In this document: positions 51,656-61,233 of the stretch, in pieces
Numbering within the stretch: position 1 is the stretch's first letter
How the letters are laid out: each line of letters starts with the position of its first letter
Source of the DNA: Phytoactinopolyspora halotolerans
GTDB taxonomy: Bacteria > Actinomycetota > Actinomycetes > Jiangellales > Jiangellaceae
Assembly: GCF_010550675.1 (NCBI RefSeq)
Contig: NZ_JAAGOA010000020.1
Span: 62,001-126,000, forward strand
Direction of reading: 5' to 3'
DNA: 64,000 nt
Notes under the pieces: model-generated
Told to the model about the DNA's origin: nothing
What the model saw: the letters and a program-made list of their open reading frames with translations, nothing else
Databases searched by the model: none
Translations under genes and position numbers: made by a program

Positions 51656-54600
51656 GCGAGTTCTCTCCGTAGCCGCACCGTCAGCACCTCGAACGGACGC
51701 AGCTCGATCGCGATGCCGTCGCCGGGTCCGGCCGCCACCGCGCCCGTCCCGTCGGCGAGCACCGTCTCGACCAGGTCGCACTCACGCGCTTCGGCGACGG
51801 CGAAGTCGGCGTGCAGCGTCGCGCGCGTACGTGCTCCGCGGCTCTCGTAGACGCGGACGATCACGTCGCCGGACCGGTCGTCGGCGAGCTTGACCGCCGA
51901 CATCACCGCGGAGGTCGAGCCGCCCTGAACACCCGAGACGGCGACGAGCGGCACCGGCGCCGCCGCACCCGTGATCCGGCGCAGCGGCGTCGCGAGCCTG
52001 GCACCGGCACGCAGCGCCTCGTCCGTGGTCGGGGCCGGCACCAGCACGGTCGTGAAGGTGTGCCGCCCTTGGTCTGCCCCGGGGTCCGGGAACGTCGGCG
52101 CGCGCAGCAGCGACTGCCGCACGGTCGTCACCACCCGGCCGTCGGCGCTGTTCCGGGTGACGTCGTGCCCGTACACACCGTCGTTGACCACAGCCACACC
52201 GAAGCCCGGTTCCCCGACGTGTACCCACCGGTGCGCACACACCTCGTACCGTGCGGCGTCCCACGCGGTGTTGGCGTGTACCGGGCGGCGCACGTGCCCG
52301 TATTGCGACTCGTACGCCGCGTCGTGCGCGTGGATGTCGAAGGGGAAGGCGAGCTTGAGCATGCGCCGCCGCTCGTGCCAGTCGATCTCGGTGCGGATGT
52401 GCACGGCGTCGTCGACGATCGTGATGATCTGCGTGAGCCGGCTATCGCCGAACGCGCGCTCGACCCGCACGCTACCGTCATCGCGCAACGTCGAGGTGCC
52501 GTCCACCAGGTCCACGGCGTTCGCGCGGTACGAGCGGTCGAGGTCCCACGCGTCCCACTTGGCCGGTGCGTCCACATGCAGCTGCGGCAGGTTCGCGGCC
52601 GTGCCGGCTGGGATGAGATCGCGCCCAGAGAGGAGGTCGACGACGTGCGCGATGAGCCCGTTCGCGGTGATCTCGACCCGCAGCGCGGACGAGGTCAGCT
52701 CGATGCTGCCGTCCGGCAGCGTGCGAGCTGCGATATCCGCTGCGCCGGCGACACCGCTGGCCGCCGCATCGGTCACATCCCGCTCGACCGAGACGTCCGC
52801 GGGTACGCCGCCGAACGCGGGAACGCCCGCGGCCCGGAACGGTGCCGCATTGACCGCGAGGCGACGCGTTCCCGCACCGACCAGCGCTCGCAGCGCGTCG
52901 TCGATCAGGCGTTCCAGTCGCTCGGTGATGCGCTGATGCGAGGCCTCGGCCTCACGGTGTACCCACGCGATCGCGCTGCCGGGCAGGATGTCGTGGAACT
53001 GCAGCAGAAGCACCTCCTGCCACAGCTGGTCCAGCTCGTCGTACGGATACGGCACGCCCACACGCACGGTGGCGCTCGCCGACCAGAGCTCGGCCTCGAG
53101 AAGCAGCTGCTCGTTGCGACGGTTGCCCCGCTTCGTGCGCGACTGCGAGGTGTAGATGCCGCGATGGAACTCCAGGTACATCTCCCCCGACCACACCGGC
53201 GGCGTCGTGTACTCGCGCTCGACCTCGCCGAAGAAGTCGGCGGCGGTGCCGAACCGCACCCGCGGCGAGCCCTCCAGATCGGACTGCAGGCGTGCGTCGC
53301 ACATCATCTCGCGCGTCGGTCCCCCGCCGCCGTCGCCGTACCCGAACGGCATGAGCGAGAGCGAGGCACCGGCGTGGTCGGCGAAGGTGCGCACACTGCG
53401 GGCCAGCTCGGTGGGGCGCATGTCGCCGCTGTAGGTGTTGTTCGGTGGGAAGTGCGTGAGGACGCGCGTGCCGTCGATGCCTTCCCACAGGAATGTGTGG
53501 TGCGGCATCGCGTTGGCGTCGTTCCAGCACATCTTCTGCGTGAAGAACCAGCGCAGTCCCGCTTTGCGGAGCAACTGCGGCAGCGTCCCCGGGTAGCCGA
53601 AGGAGTCGGGCAGCCACCCGACCTCGCTGCGTGCCCCGAACTCGCGCTCGAAGAACCGTGTGCCCTGCGACAGCTGGCGCGCCAGCGACTCCCCCGACGG
53701 CATGTTCACGTCGGACTCGACCCACATGTTGCCGACCGGGACGATACGGCCCTCAGCAACGCGCCGCTTCACTCGCGCGTACAGCTCGGGATCCTGGCGC
53801 TCGAGCCAGGCGAAATGCTGTGCCGACGAGGCCGTGAACACCGCATCGGGGTCACGGTCCATCAAGTCGACGACGTTGGCGAAGGTGCGGGTGACCTTAC
53901 GCACGGTCTCCCGGCTGGGCCACAGCCACGCCGAGTCGATGTGCGCGTGACCCGTCGCGACGATGCGGTGCGCCGACCCGACCGCGGGCGACGCGAGCAG
54001 CGGTGCCAGCACGGCCCGTGCGGACGGCGCTGCTGCTGCCGGGTCGCCCGGGTCGAGCTCGTCGAGCGCGCGGTCGAGACCCGCCAGCAGCGCGACGCGG
54101 CGCGGCTCGTTCTCCCCGAGCTCATGCGTGAGGCCGTGCAGCACGGTCACCTCGCGGACCAGGCGCTCCACCTCGGCATCGATCGAGCGGATCTCGAACC
54201 GCCCGAGGCGGTACAGCGGGGCGTCCGGTGCGCCGTTCGGGTCGCCGTACGGGGTCGGCGCGTACGCACGTGCGCTCGTGAAATCGTCGCCTCCCGAGAG
54301 GTCCGGGTTGGCCGCGGCCTCGACGAGGAACGCGAACGACTCGCCGGGTGCCACCTCGATGGGTACATGGTGATTGCGCGGCTCCAGTCCCTTCACCGCC
54401 TGCCCCGTCCGCGTGCGGACCAGACCTTCGCACTGGAACCCGGGCTTGGCGGTGTTGAACCCGAGGTCCAGCGACAACTCCACCCGATGCCGTCGATCGA
54501 CGGCCCAGTCCGCCGGGACACGGCCGGTCACGTGGAACCAGGTGGTTCCCCATGGCCGGCCCCAGCGGAAGCCCCGCTCGACCGGCGCGAACGTCACCGG

Positions 54601-54768
54601 ATCCGGCAATTCGCCGAAGGGCACGGGTTCACCCGTGTCGCCCGGTACGCCCGGCACCGTCCAGGCCGCGACATCCAGCGGTACGGTCTCGGCCAGGACC
54701 GCGTCGGGCAGGTACTCCCCCAGCCACCGGCCGATCCTGGCCAGGATCGAAGGCGCGTGCATGTGCAC
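51652..54768 (-). CDS. GH38 alpha-mannosidase
   Basis: A 1038-residue family 38 glycoside hydrolase. The zinc-site motif G-H-A-H276-I-D278-S-A-W-L-W-P and the nucleophile D388 in WLPDSFGYPGTLPQLL are present; FFTQKMCWNDANAMPHHTF follows as in other bacterial members. The C-terminal half is the beta-sandwich region, with AFPFDIHAHDAAYESQYGHVRRPVH-type sequence. It should release alpha-linked mannose in the cytoplasm. It lies 4 bp after the MalG-type permease gene. The GTG at 54768 has AAGGA about 8 nt upstream; an ATG two codons later is possible. Confidence 0.92.
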   Translation of the reverse strand: MHMHAPSILARIGRWLGEYLPDAVLAETVPLDVAAWTVPGVPGDTGEPVPFGELPDPVTFAPVERGFRWGRPWGTTWFHVTGRVPADWAVDRRHRVELSLDLGFNTAKPGFQCEGLVRTRTGQAVKGLEPRNHHVPIEVAPGESFAFLVEAAANPDLSGGDDFTSARAYAPTPYGDPNGAPDAPLYRLGRFEIRSIDAEVERLVREVTVLHGLTHELGENEPRRVALLAGLDRALDELDPGDPAAAAPSARAVLAPLLASPAVGSAHRIVATGHAHIDSAWLWPSRETVRKVTRTFANVVDLMDRDPDAVFTASSAQHFAWLERQDPELYARVKRRVAEGRIVPVGNMWVESDVNMPSGESLARQLSQGTRFFEREFGARSEVGWLPDSFGYPGTLPQLLRKAGLRWFFTQKMCWNDANAMPHHTFLWEGIDGTRVLTHFPPNNTYSGDMRPTELARSVRTFADHAGASLSLMPFGYGDGGGGPTREMMCDARLQSDLEGSPRVRFGTAADFFGEVEREYTTPPVWSGEMYLEFHRGIYTSQSRTKRGNRRNEQLLLEAELWSASATVRVGVPYPYDELDQLWQEVLLLQFHDILPGSAIAWVHREAEASHQRITERLERLIDDALRALVGAGTRRLAVNAAPFRAAGVPAFGGVPADVSVERDVTDAAASGVAGAADIAARTLPDGSIELTSSALRVEITANGLIAHVVDLLSGRDLIPAGTAANLPQLHVDAPAKWDAWDLDRSYRANAVDLVDGTSTLRDDGSVRVERAFGDSRLTQIITIVDDAVHIRTEIDWHERRRMLKLAFPFDIHAHDAAYESQYGHVRRPVHANTAWDAARYEVCAHRWVHVGEPGFGVAVVNDGVYGHDVTRNSADGRVVTTVRQSLLRAPTFPDPGADQGRHTFTTVLVPAPTTDEALRAGARLATPLRRITGAAAPVPLVAVSGVQGGSTSAVMSAVKLADDRSGDVIVRVYESRGARTRATLHADFAVAEARECDLVETVLADGTGAVAAGPGDGIAIELRPFEVLTVRLRRELA

Positions 54769-54772
54769 GTCG

Positions 54773-55660
54773 TCAGTCCTTGAGTCCGGCGTTGATGTTC
54801 GACGAGGTGACGTACTTCTGGAACACCAGGTAGAGGGCTACCAGCGGGATCATCGACAGCACCGACGCCGACAGCAGCACACTCCAGTTGATGTTCTGCG
54901 CTCCCACCAGCGAACGCAAGGCGATCTGCAACGTGTACTGGTCCGGGTCGCCGAGAATGATCAGCGGGAGGATGTAATCGTTCCAGCGCCACTGGAAGGA
55001 CACGATAGCCAAGGTGAGCATGATCGGCCGCGCCAGCGGCACCATAATGCGCAGGAAGATGCCGTACTCGCTGGCGCCGTCGATGCGCGCCGCGTCGATC
55101 AGCTCGTCCGGAACCGTCAGGAAGAACTGGCGGAACATGAACACACCCGTCGGGGTGAGGATCGACGGCATGATGACGCCCAGCAGCGAGTTGTACATGC
55201 CGAGGTCGCGCACGACGATGAACAGCGGGTTCAGGATGACCTCGCCCGGCAGCATCGTCATCGACAGCACGCACAGGCCGAGCACACTGAGCCACGGGTT
55301 CTTGTACTTCGCCAGCGCGTAGCCGGTCGATGCGCACAGGAACACGGTGAGGATCGTGGCCACCGATGCCACGACGAACGTGTTGGTGAGGTAGCGCATG
55401 AACTCGACGCGTTCGAATGCGTCCTCGTAGCCGCTGAGCGTCCACTCCCGAGGCAGGAACGACAGCGGGTAGCTGAACAGTTCACCGCCCGGCTTGAACG
55501 ACGACAGCAGGAACCACAGCAGCGGGAACGCCATGAGCACGGCGAGCACCCACAGCAAGGTGGTCGGGAGGATGCTGCGACGGATCTCATGGCTCCGGCG
55601 CAGCCGGTTGCCTGTCTTCCGCTTCTTCGCCGGCGCCGTTGGCGCGTCCGTGGTCACCAT
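54773..55660 (-). CDS. Carbohydrate ABC permease, MalG type (CUT1)
   Basis: A 295-residue inner-membrane permease. A basic N-terminus (KKRKTGNRLRRSHEIRR) precedes six helices, the CUT1 opening LLWFLLSSFKPGGELFSYPLSFLP, and the EAA loop VPDELIDAARIDGASEYGIFLRIMVPLARP (in parts). It pairs with the MalF-type protein. Its start lies 7 bp inside the malF-type gene. Confidence 0.92.
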   Translation of the reverse strand: MVTTDAPTAPAKKRKTGNRLRRSHEIRRSILPTTLLWVLAVLMAFPLLWFLLSSFKPGGELFSYPLSFLPREWTLSGYEDAFERVEFMRYLTNTFVVASVATILTVFLCASTGYALAKYKNPWLSVLGLCVLSMTMLPGEVILNPLFIVVRDLGMYNSLLGVIMPSILTPTGVFMFRQFFLTVPDELIDAARIDGASEYGIFLRIMVPLARPIMLTLAIVSFQWRWNDYILPLIILGDPDQYTLQIALRSLVGAQNINWSVLLSASVLSMIPLVALYLVFQKYVTSSNINAGLKD

Positions 55661-56598
55661 GCGTTCTTCCTCTTGCTGATTCGGAGCTGGACGATCGCGA
55701 TGACCATGAGGATCACCAGCAGGACCATCGATGCCGCGCTCGCATATCCGACCAGCGAGCGCTCGAACCCGGTCTCGTAGATGTACTGCACGATCAGCCG
55801 GTTCTGCGTGCCTGGCCCACCGCCGTTGAGTGCCTGGATCATCGCGAACTCCTTCATGGCGCCCAGCGACGACAGCAGGATGACCAGCACCGAGGTCGGC
55901 GCGATGGACGGCAGCGTGATGTACCGGAAACGCTGCCAGCTGCCCGCGCCGTCGAGCTCCGCGGCCTCGTAGTACGAGCGCGGCACGTTGCTGATGGCCG
56001 CGATGAACAGCAGCATGTTGAACGCCGCGCCGCCCCATGCGGAGGCGAGCACCGCGACGAACAGCGAGAGGTCGGCGTTGCTCGCCCACGGCACCGCGTC
56101 CCCACCCAGCAGGCGGATGATGTAGTTGACGAAGCCGAAGCTCTCGCCGAACATCCACCGCCAGATGACGCCGGCCACGATCGGCGAGACCAGCCACGGC
56201 ACGAAGAAGATGATGCGCGCCGGTGTCTTGCCCCGCGCGCGCTGCGTGGTCAGTGCGACGGCCATGGCCAACGCCAGGCAGTAGCCGACCGGCACCGCGA
56301 AGGCGGCGTAGACGAAGGTGCGCCCGAGCGACTGGTAGAACTCGGAGTCGCCGAACAGGTCGGTGTAGTTGGACAGACCGACGAACTCGGGTTCTCCCCA
56401 GCCACGGTAGTCGGTAAGCGAGTACGACAGCCCGAGCACGCCGGGCCACAGGAAGAACAGGCCGAACAGTACCGCGGTGCCGAGCGTGAAGATGAACGGG
56501 GCGAGGCGGTAGCGGCCGAAGCGACGGCGCCGAACGCGGCGCCCGACCTCCTCCGCGCTGCGGGCGGAGGAGGTCGGACTCAAGGTGCGGGGACTCAT
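55654..56598 (-). CDS. Carbohydrate ABC permease, MalF type (CUT1)
   Basis: A 314-residue permease with a basic N-terminus (GRRVRRRRFGRYR) and six membrane helices. The EAA motif is NVPRSYYEAAELDGAGSWQRFRYITLPSIAP (in parts). No ATPase gene for this transporter is in the window; CUT1 systems in actinomycetes often use a shared MsiK-type ATPase encoded elsewhere. It follows the binding-protein gene by 29 bp. Confidence 0.92.
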   Translation of the reverse strand: MSPRTLSPTSSARSAEEVGRRVRRRRFGRYRLAPFIFTLGTAVLFGLFFLWPGVLGLSYSLTDYRGWGEPEFVGLSNYTDLFGDSEFYQSLGRTFVYAAFAVPVGYCLALAMAVALTTQRARGKTPARIIFFVPWLVSPIVAGVIWRWMFGESFGFVNYIIRLLGGDAVPWASNADLSLFVAVLASAWGGAAFNMLLFIAAISNVPRSYYEAAELDGAGSWQRFRYITLPSIAPTSVLVILLSSLGAMKEFAMIQALNGGGPGTQNRLIVQYIYETGFERSLVGYASAASMVLLVILMVIAIVQLRISKRKNAW

Positions 56599-56627
56599 AG
56601 AACCGGGAGCTTCCTTCGTCGCCGCGC

Positions 56628-57896
56628 TCAGTCGGCCATCTGCTCGGTGGAGACGTTGTTGATGTTCTCGACCGTCTCCTCAAGGGACTGCTCGTTGTTC
56701 AGGTACTTGGTCGTCTCGTCCTTCAACGGCTCCGAGTCGATGGCCTTGCCCTCGTAGCCGAACCGCAGGCCGTCCGTGGTCTGCACCGCCGAGATCGCCG
56801 GAGACGCGGCGATCTCGCCGTTGTACAGCTGGAACGCGTACTCGTCCTGCTCGTAGCTGACCTCCAGCCCGTCCAGCGCCGGCAGGCACCCCTGCGTCTC
56901 GCAATACAGGCGGTAGTTCTCCTCCGAGTACATCCACTCGATGAAGTCGAGCGTCTCCTCCTCGACGCCGGTGCCGTCGAACGCCACGATCCACGACGCC
57001 GCGCCGTAGTTGGTGGCACGAACCGGCTGCTGCGGCAACGGAACGGAGACCCATTCGAAATCGGTGATGGTCTCCTGGAAGTCGGCGATCTGCCACACGC
57101 CCGACATGTAGCCGGCGACGCGGCCCGACTTGAACGTCGCGCTCGGGTCGTCCGCCGCGCCCCACACCGCTTGGGGCATGACGCCGTCGTCGTGCAGCTG
57201 CTTGAAGTACTCCAGCGCCTCGGCACCAGCCTCGTCGAGCGCCCAGCTGCCGTCCGATTGCTCGGTGACGCCGTCGCTGCCGAACTCGAAGAGGAAGGAA
57301 CGCAACCGGTGCGCGGAGGCGTCCATGACGACGCCGTACTCGGCGTCCGTGGCCGCGACGACCTCGTTCGCCTTGTCAACGTACTCGTCCCACGTCCACT
57401 GCTCGTCGAGGGTCGTCGGATACTCGACGCCCGCCTCGTCCCACAGCGACTTGTTCAGGAACATGCCGACGGCCGTGAGCGTCGTCGGCATTGCCTTGAC
57501 CTTGTCGTCGGCGGGGTCGGCGACCGCGAGGGTGTCGATGACGCCGACGTCGTTGAAGATGTCGGTCAGATCGAGTAGCCGCTCGGTCCACGCCGGGTCG
57601 GTCGACGGCGACGCCGCCAGTGCCGGCAGGTCATCAGCCTGCGCCGCGGTGCGCAGCCGCGTTCGCAGGTCGTCGTTCGGGACCTCGACGACCTCCACGC
57701 GCACGCCCGTCTCGTCGAAGTACTTGTCCGAGAGCTTGGCGAACGCGCCGCCTTGGTTGACGTCGCCGGACTGCACGAGCTCGAGCACGACGTCGCCGTC
57801 GGAACCGCCGCTGTCGCTCGAGCACGACGCGAGCACGAGCGCGCCGGCGGTCAACGTGGCGATCGCAAGCGAGCGGATCAGGTGATGACGTTTCAC
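56628..57896 (-). CDS. Sugar-binding lipoprotein (CUT1 extracellular solute-binding protein)
   Basis: A 422-residue family 1 binding protein. A basic start and hydrophobic stretch (SLAIATLTAGALVLASC) end in the lipobox LASC, so the protein is lipid-anchored. The MalE-type core shows WTWDEYVDKANEVV and AGYMSGVWQIADFQ. The ligand is likely the oligosaccharide degraded by GH38. The GTG at 57896 is chosen because GAGGAG precedes it at 5 nt. Operator-like palindromes lie 90-135 bp upstream. Confidence 0.92.
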   Translation of the reverse strand: MKRHHLIRSLAIATLTAGALVLASCSSDSGGSDGDVVLELVQSGDVNQGGAFAKLSDKYFDETGVRVEVVEVPNDDLRTRLRTAAQADDLPALAASPSTDPAWTERLLDLTDIFNDVGVIDTLAVADPADDKVKAMPTTLTAVGMFLNKSLWDEAGVEYPTTLDEQWTWDEYVDKANEVVAATDAEYGVVMDASAHRLRSFLFEFGSDGVTEQSDGSWALDEAGAEALEYFKQLHDDGVMPQAVWGAADDPSATFKSGRVAGYMSGVWQIADFQETITDFEWVSVPLPQQPVRATNYGAASWIVAFDGTGVEEETLDFIEWMYSEENYRLYCETQGCLPALDGLEVSYEQDEYAFQLYNGEIAASPAISAVQTTDGLRFGYEGKAIDSEPLKDETTKYLNNEQSLEETVENINNVSTEQMAD

Positions 57897-58343
57897 TGGG
57901 TCTCCTCGCCGACGCTCGGGCATGAGCGTCTAGGTGTGCGGTTGGGTAGCTAATCCGCTTTGAGCGCATGTCCTGACATACGCTTGAGCGCTCACCCTAA
58001 CGTGGCATCCCGTATTGGGCAAGCGCTTACCGAAACGGAGGGATCGGTCCGTTTAGGCCGGCGAAGAGTTCCGCTACGCGTCCGCACGCCCAGCGCAGCA
58101 GCTCGACGCCCATGCGTGGCCCGGTGTGGCCGCGGCGGATCATCGAAGCAGGCGTTCCGCCCGGTGGTCGGCACCTCGTCGCGTGTCGATCCACCGGGCG
58201 CACGGCGGCACGGTCAGATCGTGTACCGGCTGCGCCCCGATACGGGCCATCACCGGTACGTGATCAAGAGCCGAGGGTGAACGCCCGCGCACGCCCGCGC
58301 AACAGGTCACCCTCCGTCGCGCACGCCGCGGACGGTTCCGTAG
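57897..58343. other. Intergenic region upstream of the CUT1 operon
   Basis: Besides the two palindromes at 57985-58031, I see nothing in these 447 bp. Frames across 58032-58343 lack ribosome sites and recognisable content. The left part must hold the promoter of the transporter operon. Confidence 0.5.
57985..58031. promoter_or_regulatory. Two LacI-type operator palindromes
   Basis: TGAGCGCTCA at 57985-57994 is a perfect 10-bp palindrome and GGCAAGCGCTTACC at 58018-58031 is a 12-of-14 dyad with the central-CG form (AAGCGCTT) favoured by LacI-family repressors. They lie upstream of the sugar-binding protein gene. No LacI gene is in the window, so the regulator is presumably encoded elsewhere. 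Confidence 0.6.
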
Positions 58344-59690
58344 TCAGTCGTAGGGACGTTCGTCCGGGGACGGCGGCGGCAGCTCGTGGCCGATCCCGGT
58401 TCCGGACGGATCCAACGTGCCCTCGGGGTTTTCCACCGGTCGGTAGCTGATGTCGAGTTCCGGAGTCTCGATGAGCGTGCCGCCCTGATGGTCGGAGTGC
58501 ATCGCGGCGTCGAGAATCCCCGTGGTCAGAAGCGTACGCTCGACCGGATAAGGCGGCGTACCGTGGACGGCCAGGAATTCGATCTGCCGGTCCAGGAAGG
58601 TGAAGTGCCCGTAGGGCCAGCTGTACTCGAGCAGGAATTCGGCGGACTCCACGGCACCGCCACGGCGACCCGCATAGGCGAACGTGGACAACGCCCCGTG
58701 CAGAAGCAGCGCCGTGCCGCGGAAACCGTCGGTGTACTCGATCAAGAACGCGATCGGCTCCGGTGTGTTATCCCTGACGTCTCCGTCGGCGACACGACCG
58801 CTGTTCTCCCGGATCGCATCGACGGCCGCGTCCATGAGCGTGGCGTCCCAGCGGCCCTGGGCCGCGGCGTCCCACACCGCTCCCCCACGCAACACCTGTA
58901 CCGACCGGACTCCCCGTTCACCGCCGTCGCGCCGCTCTGCCATGCATTGCAGGACCTCCAGGGTATGGAAACCGTAACTCTCGATCTCGGAGAAGCCGAG
59001 CGCGACGGCTTCGGTGAGCGCAACGTCCGCGGAATACGTAAGCGCGGGGAAACGCCATGTCAACGGCAACGACGACCCGGCCAGGAACGGAATCCCGTAA
59101 CGCTGGGCCGTGTCATACATGTGTCGCGCGTCGTGGAACGCCTGCGCAAGGTGCTTGTCGGAGAAGATCGGCACGAATCTGTTCGAGGCGATCATGGCCG
59201 CGACGGCGGTGTCGAAGAAGCGCCGGCGCGGGTAGGCCTTCTGGCCGAACTCGTTCCACGGATAGGTGCCGTGTTCTCCGACGATGATGACGGCGTCCAC
59301 GGCCACCTTGCCGGTCTCCCCCACCGCCAGTGCCTCGGGAATCGTGTCGAACACCGGGACGCCGTGTCTCTCCGCCATGAAGCGGCCGACGTCGTTGTCC
59401 GGGACCTGGTCCAGATAGATCGACGCGACCTCCACCCGGGGCTCGGTGTCAACGCCGTGCAGCCGGTAGCCCTCCAGCAGCTTGGTGGTGATGACATCGC
59501 CATGCGAGTTCCGGCGATACTCGGTGATGATGACGGCGACCCTGGGTTTCCGCCCGGGCCGGTTCCTCCGCTCCGAGGATGGGCGCGGACCCCCGTCCGA
59601 GCCGTGGGCCGGTCCGGTGGGCAGCATCACCGCCCCGGCCGCCGCGGCACCGGTGGTGAGGATCTGTCGCCGGGATGGGGTGGCGGTCAT
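58344..59690 (-). CDS. Tat-exported conserved protein of unknown function
   Basis: A 448-residue protein. SRRQILTTGAAAAGAVMLPTG is a twin-arginine signal. The mature part begins with a Rossmann-like strand-turn (PRVAVIITEYRRNSHGDVI) and contains AVDAVIIVGEHGTYPWNEFGQ and EILDAAMHSD-type segments, resembling conserved proteins of unknown function in sugar catabolic loci. I cannot name a catalytic motif. Several His and Asp residues (SDKHLAQAFHDARHMYDT) could bind metal. It lies 91 bp before the aldehyde dehydrogenase stop, on the same strand, and may end that operon. Confidence 0.65.
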   Translation of the reverse strand: MTATPSRRQILTTGAAAAGAVMLPTGPAHGSDGGPRPSSERRNRPGRKPRVAVIITEYRRNSHGDVITTKLLEGYRLHGVDTEPRVEVASIYLDQVPDNDVGRFMAERHGVPVFDTIPEALAVGETGKVAVDAVIIVGEHGTYPWNEFGQKAYPRRRFFDTAVAAMIASNRFVPIFSDKHLAQAFHDARHMYDTAQRYGIPFLAGSSLPLTWRFPALTYSADVALTEAVALGFSEIESYGFHTLEVLQCMAERRDGGERGVRSVQVLRGGAVWDAAAQGRWDATLMDAAVDAIRENSGRVADGDVRDNTPEPIAFLIEYTDGFRGTALLLHGALSTFAYAGRRGGAVESAEFLLEYSWPYGHFTFLDRQIEFLAVHGTPPYPVERTLLTTGILDAAMHSDHQGGTLIETPELDISYRPVENPEGTLDPSGTGIGHELPPPSPDERPYD

Positions 59691-59703
59691 GTGGAGCCTC
59701 CTT

Positions 59704-59750
59704 GGGGTGTGGGGTGGGCGGGAGCAAGATGGGGTGTGGGGTGGGCGGGA
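59704..59750. repeat. 20-bp G-rich direct repeat
   Basis: GGGGTGTGGGGTGGGCGGGA stands at 59704-59723 and again at 59731-59750, with 7 bp between. It lies immediately upstream of the Tat-exported protein gene, between it and the aldehyde dehydrogenase stop. The four G-runs per copy could form a quadruplex on the + strand. Confidence 0.85.
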
Positions 59751-59781
59751 CTGAAGAGGTCTGGTGCGCCCGGGTGCGCTG

Positions 59782-61233
59782 TCACGGCATCATGTGCGCC
59801 GGCAGCACGAAGGTCTGCACCTGGCTCAGTGCCTCGATGGTGTAGCGGCCGCCGAGCCTGCCGACGCCGCTGGCGCGTCCGGAGTATCCGCCGAACGGGG
59901 TGTGCGGTTGCCAGGCGGTGGCGACGTCGCCGACGTTGACCACGCCCGCGCTGACCCTGCGGCCGATGGCCAGCGCCCGTCCGGCGTCCTGGCCGAGCAC
60001 ACCGGTGACCAGGCCGAGCCCGTGGGCGTTGACGAGTTCCACGGCCTCGTCGTCCGAATCGAACGCGGTCAGCGCCGCCACCGGGCCGAAGGTCTCCTCG
60101 CTGAACGCGAGCATGTCCGGGGTCAGTCCGGTCAGCACGGTGGGTTCATAGTAGAGCTCGGTCGGCCGGCCCGAGGCGCGTCGGCCGCCGATGGTCACCC
60201 GGGCGCCGTTGGCGATCGCGTCGGCGAGGTGGCGGTCGATCTTGGCGGCGGTCGGTTCGTTGTTGACCGGCCCGATCGTCGTCTCCGGGTCGAGCGACGC
60301 GCCCAGCCGCAGCGACGCGGCGTGTTCGGTGAGCGCATCCAGGAGCTCGTCATGGATACGGCGATGGACGATGATCCGCTCCGTCGAGCTGCAGATCTGC
60401 CCCGCGTTGGCGAACGCGGCCGCGTGCAACCGTTCCGCCACGACGGCCACGTCGACGTCGTCGAGGACCACGGTGGCGTTGTTCCCGCCGAGCTCGAGCA
60501 GCATCGGCTTCGCGCCGGCCGCGCGTGCGATCGCGTCGCCGGTTTGCGGGCTGCCGGTGAACCCGATCGCACAGACGCGGCCATGCGAGATCAGGGCGGC
60601 ACCGGTGTCGTGTCCGAGCCCCGGCACGAGGTTGACCGACCCGGGCGGCCATCCGGCGTCGACGATGCAGTCGTAGAGGTGCAGCGCCGTCATCGGGGTG
60701 AGCTCGGACGGCTTCCAGACGATCGCGTTCCCGGCGGCCAGTCCGGCGCTCAGGTACTCGGTGGGGATCGTCGCCGGGAAATTCCACGGAGTGACGACCG
60801 CGAGCACCCCATGCGGGCGGCGCACCACGACAACCCGGCGCGCGGGGTCGTCGCTGGGCAGGATCTCCTCGGTGGCATGCCGGGCGATCTCCGCGGCCTC
60901 GTGCCACATCGTGACGGCCGTGGCCACCTCCGCTTCGGCTTCGAGCAGCGGCTTTCCCTGCTCCGCGGCGAGATCACGGGCGATGACGCCGGCGCGTTCG
61001 GCCACCAGGTCGCCCACCCGACGCACCAGATCAGCGCGGGCGCGGACGGTCATCGAGGCCAGCTCGGGTGCCACCCTTCCGGCGGCGTCGACGGCGTGGT
61101 CGACGTCGCCGGAGGTGCCGCAGACCATCATGGCGAGCCGTTCCCCGGTCGATGGGCTGCGCACCGGAATCGTCGTGCGATCCGCGCGTGCGGACGGCTT
61201 CCCGTTGATCATCACCGGCACTTCACGGGTCAT
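59782..61233 (-). CDS. Aldehyde dehydrogenase (NAD(P)-dependent)
   Basis: A 483-residue ALDH. Catalytic C281 lies in NAGQICSSTERI and general base E247 in LLELGGNN, with the normal 34-residue spacing. The cofactor region is VVTPWNFPA, and GFTGSPQTG is present as usual. It resembles succinate-semialdehyde or benzaldehyde dehydrogenases more than sugar-specific ones, but the substrate is open. The start at 61233 overlaps the IclR stop (ATGA); the upstream frame is antisense to IclR. Confidence 0.92.
   Translation of the reverse strand: MTREVPVMINGKPSARADRTTIPVRSPSTGERLAMMVCGTSGDVDHAVDAAGRVAPELASMTVRARADLVRRVGDLVAERAGVIARDLAAEQGKPLLEAEAEVATAVTMWHEAAEIARHATEEILPSDDPARRVVVVRRPHGVLAVVTPWNFPATIPTEYLSAGLAAGNAIVWKPSELTPMTALHLYDCIVDAGWPPGSVNLVPGLGHDTGAALISHGRVCAIGFTGSPQTGDAIARAAGAKPMLLELGGNNATVVLDDVDVAVVAERLHAAAFANAGQICSSTERIIVHRRIHDELLDALTEHAASLRLGASLDPETTIGPVNNEPTAAKIDRHLADAIANGARVTIGGRRASGRPTELYYEPTVLTGLTPDMLAFSEETFGPVAALTAFDSDDEAVELVNAHGLGLVTGVLGQDAGRALAIGRRVSAGVVNVGDVATAWQPHTPFGGYSGRASGVGRLGGRYTIEALSQVQTFVLPAHMMP

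Noticed and set aside
51811-54783. 990-codon plus-strand frame
   Set aside because: Antisense to GH38, which has complete zinc and nucleophile motifs; the frame is mostly R, H, A and V.
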